Source: an uncultured Candidatus Poseidoniales archaeon (GTDB lineage: Archaea > Thermoplasmatota > Poseidoniia > Poseidoniales > Thalassarchaeaceae). Taken from it: 64,000 bases of DNA. Numbering within the stretch: the stretch's first letter is position 1; each line of letters begins with the position of its first letter. Of the stretch, positions 53,389 to 60,968 are shown one piece after another. Location: the NCBI GenBank assembly GCA_902625325.1, contig CACOAW010000002.1, positions 20,347-84,346 of the forward strand. The letters run 5' to 3'. A program made the translations under genes and the position numbers. The notes under the pieces were generated by a model that was given only the letters and a program-made list of their open reading frames with translations, did not search any database and was not told where the DNA came from.

Positions 53389-54540
53389 ATGGGAGGAACA
53401 ACGTACGACTTCCAGATATCTCCGTCCTCATGGAACAGGTTTGAGGAATGTCCTAGGAAATACTGGCTTTCCAGACAGAGGCTCCCTCGAAAAGCGAGCA
53501 TGGCTGCCTCAATGGGTACCGCCATACACAACTCAGTTGAGGATCTGTGCAACTTGGATTTTTCCGGTAGGGAGCATGAAGAAATTGGTTGGTTCCATTA
53601 TTCCTGTAGAGAGACTCTGCAGAAGAGGTGGGAGGAAGAAAGGAGATTATTCTCGGAGACTCCTAGACATCCTCGATGGAAGGATGAGTCATTCTCAGTA
53701 GCGCTCGACGGACTGTCCGGGGCTATCTCCATACTTTTCGACAAGGCGATGCTTCCATTGGAGGAACTATCATCGGTCACCGTAAAGACATGGAAGCAGG
53801 TTCAGGATATTGTCGTCGCAACCGAAGCAAACCTGGAGTCCAAATGTGGACGATTGATAGGGCGACTAGATCTTCTTATCAAGGATCTTGAGGATGAGGA
53901 TAATGGTGGATTAATCGTTGCTGATTTGAAGACAGGAAAGCCACCGGAAAACGAACTTAGCGAGAAGGTAAGCAGGCAACTACTGTTCTACAGAGATATA
54001 ATGAAGGAGAATGTAACTGAAAATCAGGACCTTCGGGCGGAGGGTTGGTACTCTTCCAACAATACAGTTTACCGAGCCGAAGGACCGCCAATCTTGGAAG
54101 ACGCCATAGGGGCATGGGAGATGATGAAACTGACTGAAACCCCATTCCAGGCCACTCCTAGCGAAGATGCCTGTTCATTCTGCGAGTGGAAGGCATGGTG
54201 TCCCGGATGGTGGGAAGCGAAGTACGAGGGAGAGCTCAGCCACGGAGGGATGTTCAGAGACGAGGTAGTGAGGCTGGTCAGGCTTGACCAAGAATCGGGC
54301 GCGGCTCTTTTCGAGCGAACGACTCCTGTAGGGGGCGATGGAGAACTGAGGGGGTCTGAACACCGCTTCGGGGCGCTCCTTAAGGGGAGATGTCTGGAAA
54401 AGATACGACAAATGGATCAGGCAGAACTAGACGGATACCTATTCCTGGGCAGTATCATGTTCGGTGGTAAGACCGCACGAATGGGGGACTGGTCGGAGAT
54501 TCTCCCTTGGTCTCCTCTACTCCGGTCTGTGAGAAATTGA
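53389..54540 (+). CDS. RecB/Cas4-family PD-(D/E)XK nuclease with Fe-S cysteines
   Basis: 383 residues from ATG 53389. The nuclease core has 'GRLDLLI' (metal Asp, about 166-172) and 'VADLKTGK' (D-x-K, about 186-193), then 'SRQLLFY' (QxxxY motif). Cys21 in 'FEECPRKYW' and Cys262, Cys265 and Cys271 in 'ACSFCEWKAWC' give the C...C-x2-C-x5-C pattern of the 4Fe-4S cluster in Cas4, AddB and Dna2-type nucleases. No cas genes or CRISPR array are nearby, so a DNA-repair role is more likely. Its last 24 bases overlap the convergent exonuclease gene. Confidence 0.87.
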   Translation: MGGTTYDFQISPSSWNRFEECPRKYWLSRQRLPRKASMAASMGTAIHNSVEDLCNLDFSGREHEEIGWFHYSCRETLQKRWEEERRLFSETPRHPRWKDESFSVALDGLSGAISILFDKAMLPLEELSSVTVKTWKQVQDIVVATEANLESKCGRLIGRLDLLIKDLEDEDNGGLIVADLKTGKPPENELSEKVSRQLLFYRDIMKENVTENQDLRAEGWYSSNNTVYRAEGPPILEDAIGAWEMMKLTETPFQATPSEDACSFCEWKAWCPGWWEAKYEGELSHGGMFRDEVVRLVRLDQESGAALFERTTPVGGDGELRGSEHRFGALLKGRCLEKIRQMDQAELDGYLFLGSIMFGGKTARMGDWSEILPWSPLLRSVRN

Positions 54541-55104
54541 GTCCAAAACGCCTCGGGGGTCTCCCTCGAACCTTTCAGGAAAGTTTACCATGAATTTCCA
54601 AAGAAGGAGTAGGGTAGCCCCAGCATCCGCATCTGCGCTATGGGATCTCTCAAGTGATATCCCGAAGCGTTCGCAAAGAACGCCTAACCTGTGCCCTCCC
54701 GGGATATCCAGGGTCCTTGCTAACTCAAGAGTGTCCACCAAGGCTAGCGGAGAGGGCGCCTTTCTCCCAATTCGTATGCATTCCATTTCAAGGAACCTCC
54801 AGTCGAATGCTACGACATTATGGCCTACAATTATCGAACCTTCAATCATCTCGCAGACAGAGTCCAGGTGCGCACCGAAACTTTCCGCATCTATGACATC
54901 CTCGTCGAATATGCCATGTACGTTACTAGACTCGACGGGAATCCTACACCCTGGGTTAACTAGCGATTGCATACTAAGTTTCGAGCCATCAGAATCACTG
55001 CCAACCAGTGCGAACTGCACCACTCTATCCTGCCTAGGATTGAACCCAGTGGTTTCCAAATCGAATCCAAGGACCCTGAACCCCTCAAGAAAATTAGAGA
55101 CCAC
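54517..55104 (-). CDS. DEDDh 3'-5' exonuclease (DnaQ-like)
   Basis: 195 residues. Exo I 'FDLETTG' (Asp15, Glu17), Exo II 'GHNVVAFDWRFLE' (about 94-106) and Exo III 'HSADADAGATLLL' (about 155-167; the His five residues before Asp marks the DEDDh class). Related to the DNA polymerase III epsilon subunit and RNase T. No polymerase domain is attached, so it may act in proofreading in trans or in repair and RNA processing. Convergent overlap with the Fe-S nuclease. Confidence 0.9.
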   Translation of the reverse strand: MVSNFLEGFRVLGFDLETTGFNPRQDRVVQFALVGSDSDGSKLSMQSLVNPGCRIPVESSNVHGIFDEDVIDAESFGAHLDSVCEMIEGSIIVGHNVVAFDWRFLEMECIRIGRKAPSPLALVDTLELARTLDIPGGHRLGVLCERFGISLERSHSADADAGATLLLLWKFMVNFPERFEGDPRGVLDSISHRPE

Positions 55105-55202
55105 GATTCCCCGCTGCCGGCACCATCCATGAACCCTACCAAAGCCATTCTAGGTGGTCTGCCGTCCAACATGCATATGAGTGACCTTCCATTTCTGGTA
55201 GT

Positions 55203-56372
55203 ATGACGGGACGTAGGCAAAGAATCACGATGCTTCTCGGGATCCTGATGATTTCCCATTCTCTGGCCGGATGCGGAGGAATAGGTCCAGGCAGCCCAAA
55301 TGCGGCTCTAACATCAGACAGAGCCACCGTAAACACGGGTGAGACGATAAATTTCGATGCACGCACCTCGACCACTCCCAATCCGACGATTATCGACGAA
55401 TTCAGATGGAACTTCGGTGATGGCGAGAAGAAGACAACAAAGCAGGGCGTCATCAGTCATGCGTTCGCAAAGGCCGGGAACTTCGAAGTGACAGTTGAGG
55501 TTTTCAATGACAATGGAGACTCAGACTCAGCCAGCATCCTAGTTTTCGTAAATGCGATACCAGAAATCATCCTCAACATTCCAGACTTCGTCAAGACCGG
55601 ACAAGAGGCTAGACTCGACGCCAGTGACTCTTTCGATCCCGAGGGAGGAGGGGTGGAGATTGTGTGGGACTTCGATGCGAACACCGATTCAGATGGAGAC
55701 AGCGACCCTCTAAATGACGTCGATGCAAGCGGCCCAGTGACTAGGATTACAGTTACCGAAGCCGGGAATATCACTGGGGCCGTAACGGTCTCAGACGATA
55801 GCGGAGGGAAGAATATCACGCTTTGGACCCTCAGAGTCGTCTCTCGTACGTTCAGGATTGTTTGGGAAGAAGTATTCGTCGACTACGACTGGTCAGGCTA
55901 CCTAGAGCAGGGCGAGACTCATGAGATTCAGTTCCAACCCGGGGAAGGAGCCAGGCTAATCGATGTGTCCGCAACCCTCTCCCTAACTCGAGATATCCTC
56001 CCAATCACTTGGCCTGAGGACAATTTCACCCTAGAGGTAGACATCCCTTCCTCCGGATGGTCCTACACCGTTATCACAACTCAGGATAATATTACAGAGA
56101 ACTCATCTGCAATAATCGAGAGGACTGAAATGAATCCTTCTCCAGAATCCGATTACACAGTTTTCGCAGACTCCAAGGAAGAACTGGAGCAGTCGCTTCT
56201 CGGAGATCCCTATGGAAGATTTGGACAGGGAAACTGGTTCTGGAGGATTACCGCACTGGAATGCGATCCCGATACTCCTGTAGATGGAGTGGATCCAGAC
56301 CAAGGTAACGATTGGACTCTTCAGGCTCAATTTGTCGTATTGGTCCTGAGGGTAAGTGAAGTAAGCGTCTGA
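55203..56372 (+). CDS. PKD-domain lipoprotein
   Basis: 389 residues. Lipobox 'LAGC' with Cys24 after a hydrophobic signal. A PKD domain ('FRWNFGDGEKK', about 65-75, within about 30-115) is followed by a second PKD-like domain ('IVWDFDANTDSDGDSDPLND', about 150-169), and then a beta-rich C-terminal region of unknown type (about 210-389). It is probably anchored at the outer face of the cell membrane. It is separated from the exonuclease gene by 98 bases and divergent from it. Confidence 0.85.
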   Translation: MTGRRQRITMLLGILMISHSLAGCGGIGPGSPNAALTSDRATVNTGETINFDARTSTTPNPTIIDEFRWNFGDGEKKTTKQGVISHAFAKAGNFEVTVEVFNDNGDSDSASILVFVNAIPEIILNIPDFVKTGQEARLDASDSFDPEGGGVEIVWDFDANTDSDGDSDPLNDVDASGPVTRITVTEAGNITGAVTVSDDSGGKNITLWTLRVVSRTFRIVWEEVFVDYDWSGYLEQGETHEIQFQPGEGARLIDVSATLSLTRDILPITWPEDNFTLEVDIPSSGWSYTVITTQDNITENSSAIIERTEMNPSPESDYTVFADSKEELEQSLLGDPYGRFGQGNWFWRITALECDPDTPVDGVDPDQGNDWTLQAQFVVLVLRVSEVSV

Positions 56373-56417
56373 CGACATCGAGCGAAGACCTTTGAACCCC
56401 CAGTCACTGGGATCATC

Positions 56418-56768
56418 GTGGCAAAGTCGTTCGAGATCACGAAGGTTTCCATTCGAGAACGCCTAGTAGTAGATGCCAAGGTGGGCATGAAGGACCCCCA
56501 GGACTACGACTTCTCCCCCAGAGCGAACCTCTCAGGCACCACTCTGAGCATAGTCAACGAGTCAGGGGAGCCCTCATCTACTTTTGAGCTGGACGAGGAG
56601 CAGGTCATAACTGCCGAGAGGGACAGGATGCTAGAACTGAGAGTCAAGTTCAACGTACAGGGCATGCATGGTGTTCTTACTCACAGAACACCACAGCCGA
56701 TGACAGGCCCGAAGTCGAAGAAGCTAGCCGAGCCAAGTTGGAAGACCATCCTGCCTCTGTCAATGTGA
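56418..56768 (+). CDS. Unknown small protein, 116 residues
   Basis: GTG start at 56418. Beta-rich, moderately basic, with an N-terminal 'SFEITKVSIRERLVVDAKVG' repeat-like stretch and a polar tail. No cysteines, signal peptide or helix. No family recognised. It follows the lipoprotein gene by 45 bases and precedes two tRNA genes; codon usage resembles the ribosomal genes (GTC/AAG/GAG preferred), hinting at a housekeeping role. Confidence 0.62.
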   Translation: MAKSFEITKVSIRERLVVDAKVGMKDPQDYDFSPRANLSGTTLSIVNESGEPSSTFELDEEQVITAERDRMLELRVKFNVQGMHGVLTHRTPQPMTGPKSKKLAEPSWKTILPLSM

Positions 56769-56816
56769 CCTCGCACCGTCGGGATTAAGCCGGGTCCTAC
56801 AGTCCAACACACGCTG

Positions 56817-56892
56817 GACCCATAGTGTAGCCTGGATATCACATGAGCTTGCGGAGCTTGTAACCCGTGTTCGAATCGCGGTGGGTCCGCCA
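56817..56892 (+). tRNA. tRNA-Arg (anticodon GCG)
   Basis: Acceptor GGACCCA pairs with TGGGTCC; G73 and encoded CCA. Anticodon loop TTGCGGA gives GCG. T-stem CCGTG/CGCGG (one G-U) with loop TTCGAAT. It is almost identical to the next tRNA gene outside the anticodon arm. Confidence 0.95.
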
Positions 56893-56952
56893 CCTAGTAG
56901 ACGAAGAAGAAGGGCGACCGGTTCAATAGTGAGCGTACTGGGGGCGGTCCTA

Positions 56953-57029
56953 GGACCCATAGTGTAGCCTGGATATCACTCTAGCCTCCGGAGCTGGAAA
57001 CCCGTGTTCGAATCGCGGTGGGTCCGCCA
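56953..57029 (+). tRNA. tRNA-Arg (anticodon CCG)
   Basis: Same acceptor, D arm and T arm as the preceding tRNA, including the G-U in the T-stem. The anticodon arm differs: stem CTAGC/GCTGG around loop CTCCGGA, giving CCG. Encoded CCA. The two genes are 60 bases apart and probably arose by duplication. Confidence 0.95.
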
Positions 57030-57084
57030 TCTGTACACTTTCCATTTCCATAACACCCTTCAACCATGGCTTCCTGTGAGTACC

Positions 57085-57501
57085 ATGGCCTTCATCTCAC
57101 AGAGACGTATCGACTTCCCGATGGTAGACCTGGCTAAGATAGTGTACTACCCTCGTTTCTGGGACCTGGCGCATAGGTTCTACGAAGAGTCCTGGGAATT
57201 CACCTGCGGCATGCATTACAACGAAATCCTCTCCGAGAAGAAAATTGCATTCCCACTAGTCCACAGCGAGGCGAAGTTCCTCCATCCTATTTCCTACGGT
57301 GATGCCGTGGAGTGTACAATCACGGTGCCCAGAATCGGGGAAACCTCCATCACATGGCACTACGAGTTCAGGAACCAGCACGGCACACTCTGCTGGACGG
57401 CCAACCAAGTCACTGTCTGCACAGACATGAACGACGTAAAGAGTAAGATGGCTGTCCCCGATTGGATGAGAGACTGCCTAGCTAAGATCGAATCCTCATG
57501 A
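57085..57501 (+). CDS. 4-hydroxybenzoyl-CoA thioesterase-family hotdog protein
   Basis: 138 residues from ATG 57085; the upstream frame runs through the tRNA gene and is not used. 'RRIDFPMVDLAKIVYYPRFWDLAHRFYEE' spans the conserved D-x-x-x-x-V-Y-Y-x-x-F-x-D/E region of the 4HBT/YbgC family (about 7-35), with the active-site Asp in 'VDLAKIVYY'. Members hydrolyse acyl-CoA thioesters. Its stop abuts the stop of the convergent pentapeptide gene. Confidence 0.87.
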   Translation: MAFISQRRIDFPMVDLAKIVYYPRFWDLAHRFYEESWEFTCGMHYNEILSEKKIAFPLVHSEAKFLHPISYGDAVECTITVPRIGETSITWHYEFRNQHGTLCWTANQVTVCTDMNDVKSKMAVPDWMRDCLAKIESS

Positions 57502-57891
57502 CTACTCTCTAGGCCACTTCTTCGATAGTGCCTTACTAAGCGACTCGTCCATCGTCGCATCCCACCAGTTAGCCCCTCTCCAGACAGCATACTTCCCCCT
57601 TATTCCTCTCATATCCGCTCCATCCAGCCTCGCTCCTTGGAGGTTGGATAGGCCAAGTCTGGCCTTAACCATCCTAGCCCCTCTAAGATCAGCGCCATCC
57701 AGTGCCGCCTTCATCAGGTTAGCGCCCTTGAGTGACGCATTCCTTAGATCAGCACCCGAAAGGTCTGCACCCTCTAGGTCGGACCTATCTAGAATCGCCC
57801 TCCTTAGGTTGGCACCGGATAAGTCAGCTCCTCGCAAGTCCTCCCCAACATGCGATGTGAATGACCAGTCTTTGCTATCGCCTTCTGTCAC
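57502..57891 (-). CDS. Pentapeptide-repeat protein
   Basis: 129 residues. From about residue 15 to 110 the sequence repeats A(D/N)LxX every five residues ('GADLSGANLRRAILDRSDLE' and onwards), forming a right-handed quadrilateral beta-helix of about four to five coils. Small pentapeptide proteins have varied roles; DNA-mimic topoisomerase inhibitors are one known type. There is no signal peptide. It follows the wHTH-like gene by four bases, so the two are co-transcribed. Confidence 0.88.
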   Translation of the reverse strand: MTEGDSKDWSFTSHVGEDLRGADLSGANLRRAILDRSDLEGADLSGADLRNASLKGANLMKAALDGADLRGARMVKARLGLSNLQGARLDGADMRGIRGKYAVWRGANWWDATMDESLSKALSKKWPRE

Positions 57892-57895
57892 ATCC

Positions 57896-58447
57896 TCACC
57901 TCTTTAGAGACAACTGGTCAAGATGGTCCCTTCCTGCTTCGGTAAGAACCACGAACGCATTCTTCCTTGGTCTTCTTCGCGGATACTCCAAGAAAGATCC
58001 AGATCCACCCTGACCACCCTCAAGCATTCTCCCTATGTACAATGATATGTTCCACTTTTTCACCGATCTCTTAGTCCACTTGCCGGTCTCTACAACTAGC
58101 CTCCTTATTTCCCTAGGAGGGGTATTTCCCTCTTTCTCAACCGACCTCATGTATTGTATCGCAGCCAGAATAATATCAGACTTATTCTCGATTCCGCACG
58201 AGTCCAGTAGTCTGGCGAAAGAAGTCCCTCTATCCGGAAAGCCACTGGACCCGATTGCCTCAAGAGTCATCTCCATGGCCTCCTGCCTGGCGATTCTCAC
58301 ACGCGAGAGAGTCGACGACCATGTATCCTGACTGGTAACCTTCAGCCATCTATCGCTTGCCTCTTTGGTGTAGTCAGCCAGATTGATGTCTTGTGAACCT
58401 AGTCTTAGAAAGAGCCCCCCTAGCCTTTTCGAGTCCTTTGCAGGCAT
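57896..58447 (-). CDS. Putative winged-helix DNA-binding protein, family unknown
   Basis: 183 residues. The C-terminal half reads like a winged helix: a helix 'SDIILAAIQYMRSV', a basic helix around 'TPPREIRRLVVETGKWTKRSVKKW', a Gly-rich/basic wing with 'RRRPRK', and 'VLTEAGRDHLDQL' at the end, the common final strand-helix of such regulators. The N-terminal half is helical. Ribosomal S19e was considered and rejected. Upstream is an AT-rich, probably shared promoter region; the pentapeptide gene is coupled downstream. Confidence 0.62.
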   Translation of the reverse strand: MPAKDSKRLGGLFLRLGSQDINLADYTKEASDRWLKVTSQDTWSSTLSRVRIARQEAMEMTLEAIGSSGFPDRGTSFARLLDSCGIENKSDIILAAIQYMRSVEKEGNTPPREIRRLVVETGKWTKRSVKKWNISLYIGRMLEGGQGGSGSFLEYPRRRPRKNAFVVLTEAGRDHLDQLSLKR

Positions 58448-58470
58448 GGTTAGCCCTGTACGATGTCACT

Positions 58471-58502
58471 TATCAGGTTATTTTTTCTATTATTTCTTTA
58501 AC
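58471..58502. promoter_or_regulatory. AT-rich divergent promoter region
   Basis: A run of T-rich/A-rich sequence between the wHTH-like gene (minus) and the second PAC2 gene (plus), the most AT-rich stretch of the local intergenic DNA. On the minus strand an AAATAATAG element lies about 30 bases before the ATG at 58447, fitting a TATA box for a nearly leaderless transcript. Confidence 0.4.
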
Positions 58503-58560
58503 ATCTCAGGGACTGGTAAGTAGCCGTGAAATTCAAAGAGCATCAGCATAACGAAACCCT

Positions 58561-59328
58561 GTGAGCGGGGAATCTGGCGACGGTTATCCACTGGTTTTGC
58601 ACTCAGAGGCCGACCCCTCCAAATTGGGTGGTACCGCAGTATGCGGCTTCTCAACTGTGGGCTCTGTCGGAGTCATTGCGACATCTCACCTCATCAGCTC
58701 ACTGAAGCTTAGCCCGATGGGCACTGTTCTTCATCCTCAATTTCCTGCAGTAGCGCTGATTCACGATTCCGTGCCTAAGCACCCTGTGAGAGTATACCAG
58801 GGAGATGGAATTGGTGTTTTCACATCAGAAATCCAATTCACCAGCGAACACGACGTCTACTTTGCCAATACTGTTCTCGAGTGGTTCACCAAAGGTGGCT
58901 TTGACAGACTGATTGTAATCGATGGAGTCGTTAGCAATGAATTGGGGATTAAGGAGGACAGCGAACTTTGGGGGGTATCCTCAACCTCGGTAGGGCGCGA
59001 ACAACTTGACAATTCGAGCATCCAGAGGATCCAGCAAGGAGTAGTTACTGGAATAGCAGGATATCTCATCGCTGAGGGAGAAAGGAGAGGCTTAGACGTC
59101 ACGGCACTACTTGCCGAGTGTAACCCCATGTACCCTGATGCAAGAGCAGCCATCATTGCAGTCGAGGGCCTCAGTGAGTTGGTAGGGGTAGAGGTCCCCG
59201 TCGAGGGTCTGCTAGAGGATGCGAGGAATATCGAAGAAAAGGTTAGGGAAGCGTTCGAGAAAGCTCAGTCCAACGCTCTTCCTGCTCCCGACTCAGATGA
59301 CGATGAAGACGACGTACCAATGTACTGA
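58561..59328 (+). CDS. PAC2-family proteasome assembly chaperone-like protein (second paralogue)
   Basis: 255 residues, GTG start at 58561. The PAC2 blocks align with the first paralogue: 'CGFSTVGSVGVIATSHLI' region (about 24-41), 'FPAVALIHDSVPKHPVRVYQGDG' region (about 60-82), and 'GVVTGIAGYLIAEGERRGLDV' region (about 160-180). The C-terminus is very acidic ('DSDDDEDD') and ends in 'VPMY'. This places a Tyr at the last position, one residue off a strict HbYX motif. Convergent with the nfuA-like gene, with stops adjacent. Confidence 0.88.
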   Translation: MSGESGDGYPLVLHSEADPSKLGGTAVCGFSTVGSVGVIATSHLISSLKLSPMGTVLHPQFPAVALIHDSVPKHPVRVYQGDGIGVFTSEIQFTSEHDVYFANTVLEWFTKGGFDRLIVIDGVVSNELGIKEDSELWGVSSTSVGREQLDNSSIQRIQQGVVTGIAGYLIAEGERRGLDVTALLAECNPMYPDARAAIIAVEGLSELVGVEVPVEGLLEDARNIEEKVREAFEKAQSNALPAPDSDDDEDDVPMY

Positions 59329-59889
59329 TCAATAGAATGGATTGGTACCAGCATCGTGATCTGTCATATCGACAACTGCCGTTATTTCTGGAACCCCCTC
59401 AGTAATCATGACCTCTATCCCTTCCTTCAGAGTTACATCCACCATGCCACAGCCCTGGCAACCACCTCCAAAGGAGATCATTGCCTTCCCATCATCCACA
59501 CCCACGAGATCAACGTGACCACCGTGAGCCGCGACTAGCGGATTCACCTTGCTTTCTATTACCTCTGCAACGGATATGGAGACTTCATCTATCCAGAGAG
59601 GATTTGGATTTTCGAAACTAAATCCCCCACCCATTAGCGTCTCCTTGTAGTCCAGAATAGTTCCGTCCAGATAGGGAGCGCTCCTAGAACCAACGAAGAC
59701 TACGAGACCGTCAACTTCTGTTTCGATGTCATCATCCGATGCATCATCACTTGATATGAGTTGCAAGTCATACTGGAAGCCCTTCGGGCCTCTTCCAAGT
59801 ATCACGATCTTGAGTGCCACATCGTTGTCATCCGCCTGTTCGGCGAACTTGTCCAGCATCTCCCTGGCCTTCTCGGTAATCTGTAGCAT
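59329..59889 (-). CDS. nfuA: NfuA-like iron-sulphur carrier protein
   Basis: 186 residues from ATG 59889. An N-terminal A-type (HesB-like) domain lacking its cysteines (about 1-95) is followed by a NifU C-terminal domain (about 105-180) with the Fe-S-binding Cys144 and Cys147 in 'GGGCQGCGM'. This two-domain layout is that of NfuA, which delivers 4Fe-4S clusters. Nearby Fe-S clients are MoaA (divergent neighbour), the aconitase-family enzyme and the Cas4-like nuclease. Confidence 0.9.
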   Translation of the reverse strand: MLQITEKAREMLDKFAEQADDNDVALKIVILGRGPKGFQYDLQLISSDDASDDDIETEVDGLVVFVGSRSAPYLDGTILDYKETLMGGGFSFENPNPLWIDEVSISVAEVIESKVNPLVAAHGGHVDLVGVDDGKAMISFGGGCQGCGMVDVTLKEGIEVMITEGVPEITAVVDMTDHDAGTNPFY

Positions 59890-59969
59890 TGTTTGTTGCA
59901 GGAAACCCTCATTCTTCAACCTGTTCTTCTTTCAGACAAACTATTCACCTGACACCCAACCCACTGGAC

Positions 59970-60968
59970 GTGGCGACAGACAGACTGGGAAGGCCTCTGA
60001 GAGATCTCAGGATTTCTGTTACAGATAGGTGCAACTTCAGATGTAGGTACTGCATGCCTAGGGAGAAATTCGGAAAGGGCCACGACTTCCTCCCAAAGAA
60101 TGAGATTCTGACATACGAAGAGATACACAATTTCGTCAAAGCATGCAAACCTCTGGGGCTAAGAAAGGTGAGAATTACCGGCGGGGAACCTCTTCTAAGG
60201 CAGGACCTCCACCATCTAGTCAGACAACTATCTGCCATGGAAATGGAAGTCGCACTCACAACAAACGGATCACTTCTGGAAAATAACGCAGCAAACCTAG
60301 CCCAATCAGGACTCTCAAGAGTCACAATCAGCCTAGATGCAATTGACCAAGAGGTACATTCCAAAATAACAGACTCTAAAGTCCCAGTTATAGATATCCT
60401 AGACGGAATCTCAGCAGCAACCAGATACGAACTGGGGCCTGTGAAGGTAAACTGCGTGGTGCAACGCGGGGTAAACGAGCATCAGATTCCCAAGCTAGTC
60501 AGAAAATTCAGAGGTACTGGCGTTATTGTGCGATTCATCGAATTCATGGACGTCGGTAGCACAAATGGGTGGACACAGGGCCAAGTCGTGCCGACTTCCG
60601 AGATTATCGACTTCCTTTCCAGTGAATTCGATCTTACTCCTTTAGCAAGGAAATCTGCTAGCGATGTGGCCTCTAGATGGGCTCACTCAGACGGTTCGGG
60701 AGAGATCGGATTCATATCTTCCGTTTCACAACCATTCTGTGGAGATTGCGTGAGAGCCAGACTTTCATCCGATGGCAAGTTTTTCACCTGCCTTTTCACA
60801 ACCATTGGTCACGACATGTCCGCCTTGATTAGGTCTGGTGGGAACACGGAGGGTCTCACTTTGTCTATAGAAGAAGTATGGTCCGCTCGAAAAGACAGAT
60901 ACAGCGAGGAACGCTCCTCGGGTGCAATCTCCCTCCCTAGGTTGGAGATGTCCTACATCGGCGGATGA
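59970..60968 (+). CDS. moaA: GTP 3',8-cyclase MoaA (molybdenum cofactor biosynthesis)
   Basis: Radical SAM enzyme for the first step of molybdopterin synthesis. 332 residues from GTG 59970, which gives the normal 'DRLGRPLRDLRISVTDRC' N-terminus; the frame is open to 59889 but would run into the divergent gene. The radical SAM cluster is Cys21, Cys25, Cys28; 'TGGEPLLR' follows; the second cluster is Cys257, Cys260, Cys274; and the C-terminal Gly-Gly needed for catalysis is present. Its end overlaps the convergent trm1 gene by 16 bases. No other moa genes are in the window. Confidence 0.95.
   Translation: MATDRLGRPLRDLRISVTDRCNFRCRYCMPREKFGKGHDFLPKNEILTYEEIHNFVKACKPLGLRKVRITGGEPLLRQDLHHLVRQLSAMEMEVALTTNGSLLENNAANLAQSGLSRVTISLDAIDQEVHSKITDSKVPVIDILDGISAATRYELGPVKVNCVVQRGVNEHQIPKLVRKFRGTGVIVRFIEFMDVGSTNGWTQGQVVPTSEIIDFLSSEFDLTPLARKSASDVASRWAHSDGSGEIGFISSVSQPFCGDCVRARLSSDGKFFTCLFTTIGHDMSALIRSGGNTEGLTLSIEEVWSARKDRYSEERSSGAISLPRLEMSYIGG

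Noticed and set aside
53389..54540. Cas4 of a CRISPR adaptation module
   Set aside because: Sequence pattern is similar, but no cas1/cas2 or repeat array lies in the window; a general RecB-like Fe-S nuclease is the safer call.
57004..57084. Thioesterase start within the tRNA-Arg(CCG) gene
   Set aside because: The frame runs through tRNA sequence; the ATG at 57085 gives the normal family N-terminus.
57896..58447. Ribosomal protein S19e
   Set aside because: The basic C-terminal 'LTEAG' end suggested it, but the conserved S19e core motifs (DWWYxRxASxxR type) are absent; winged-helix pattern fits better.
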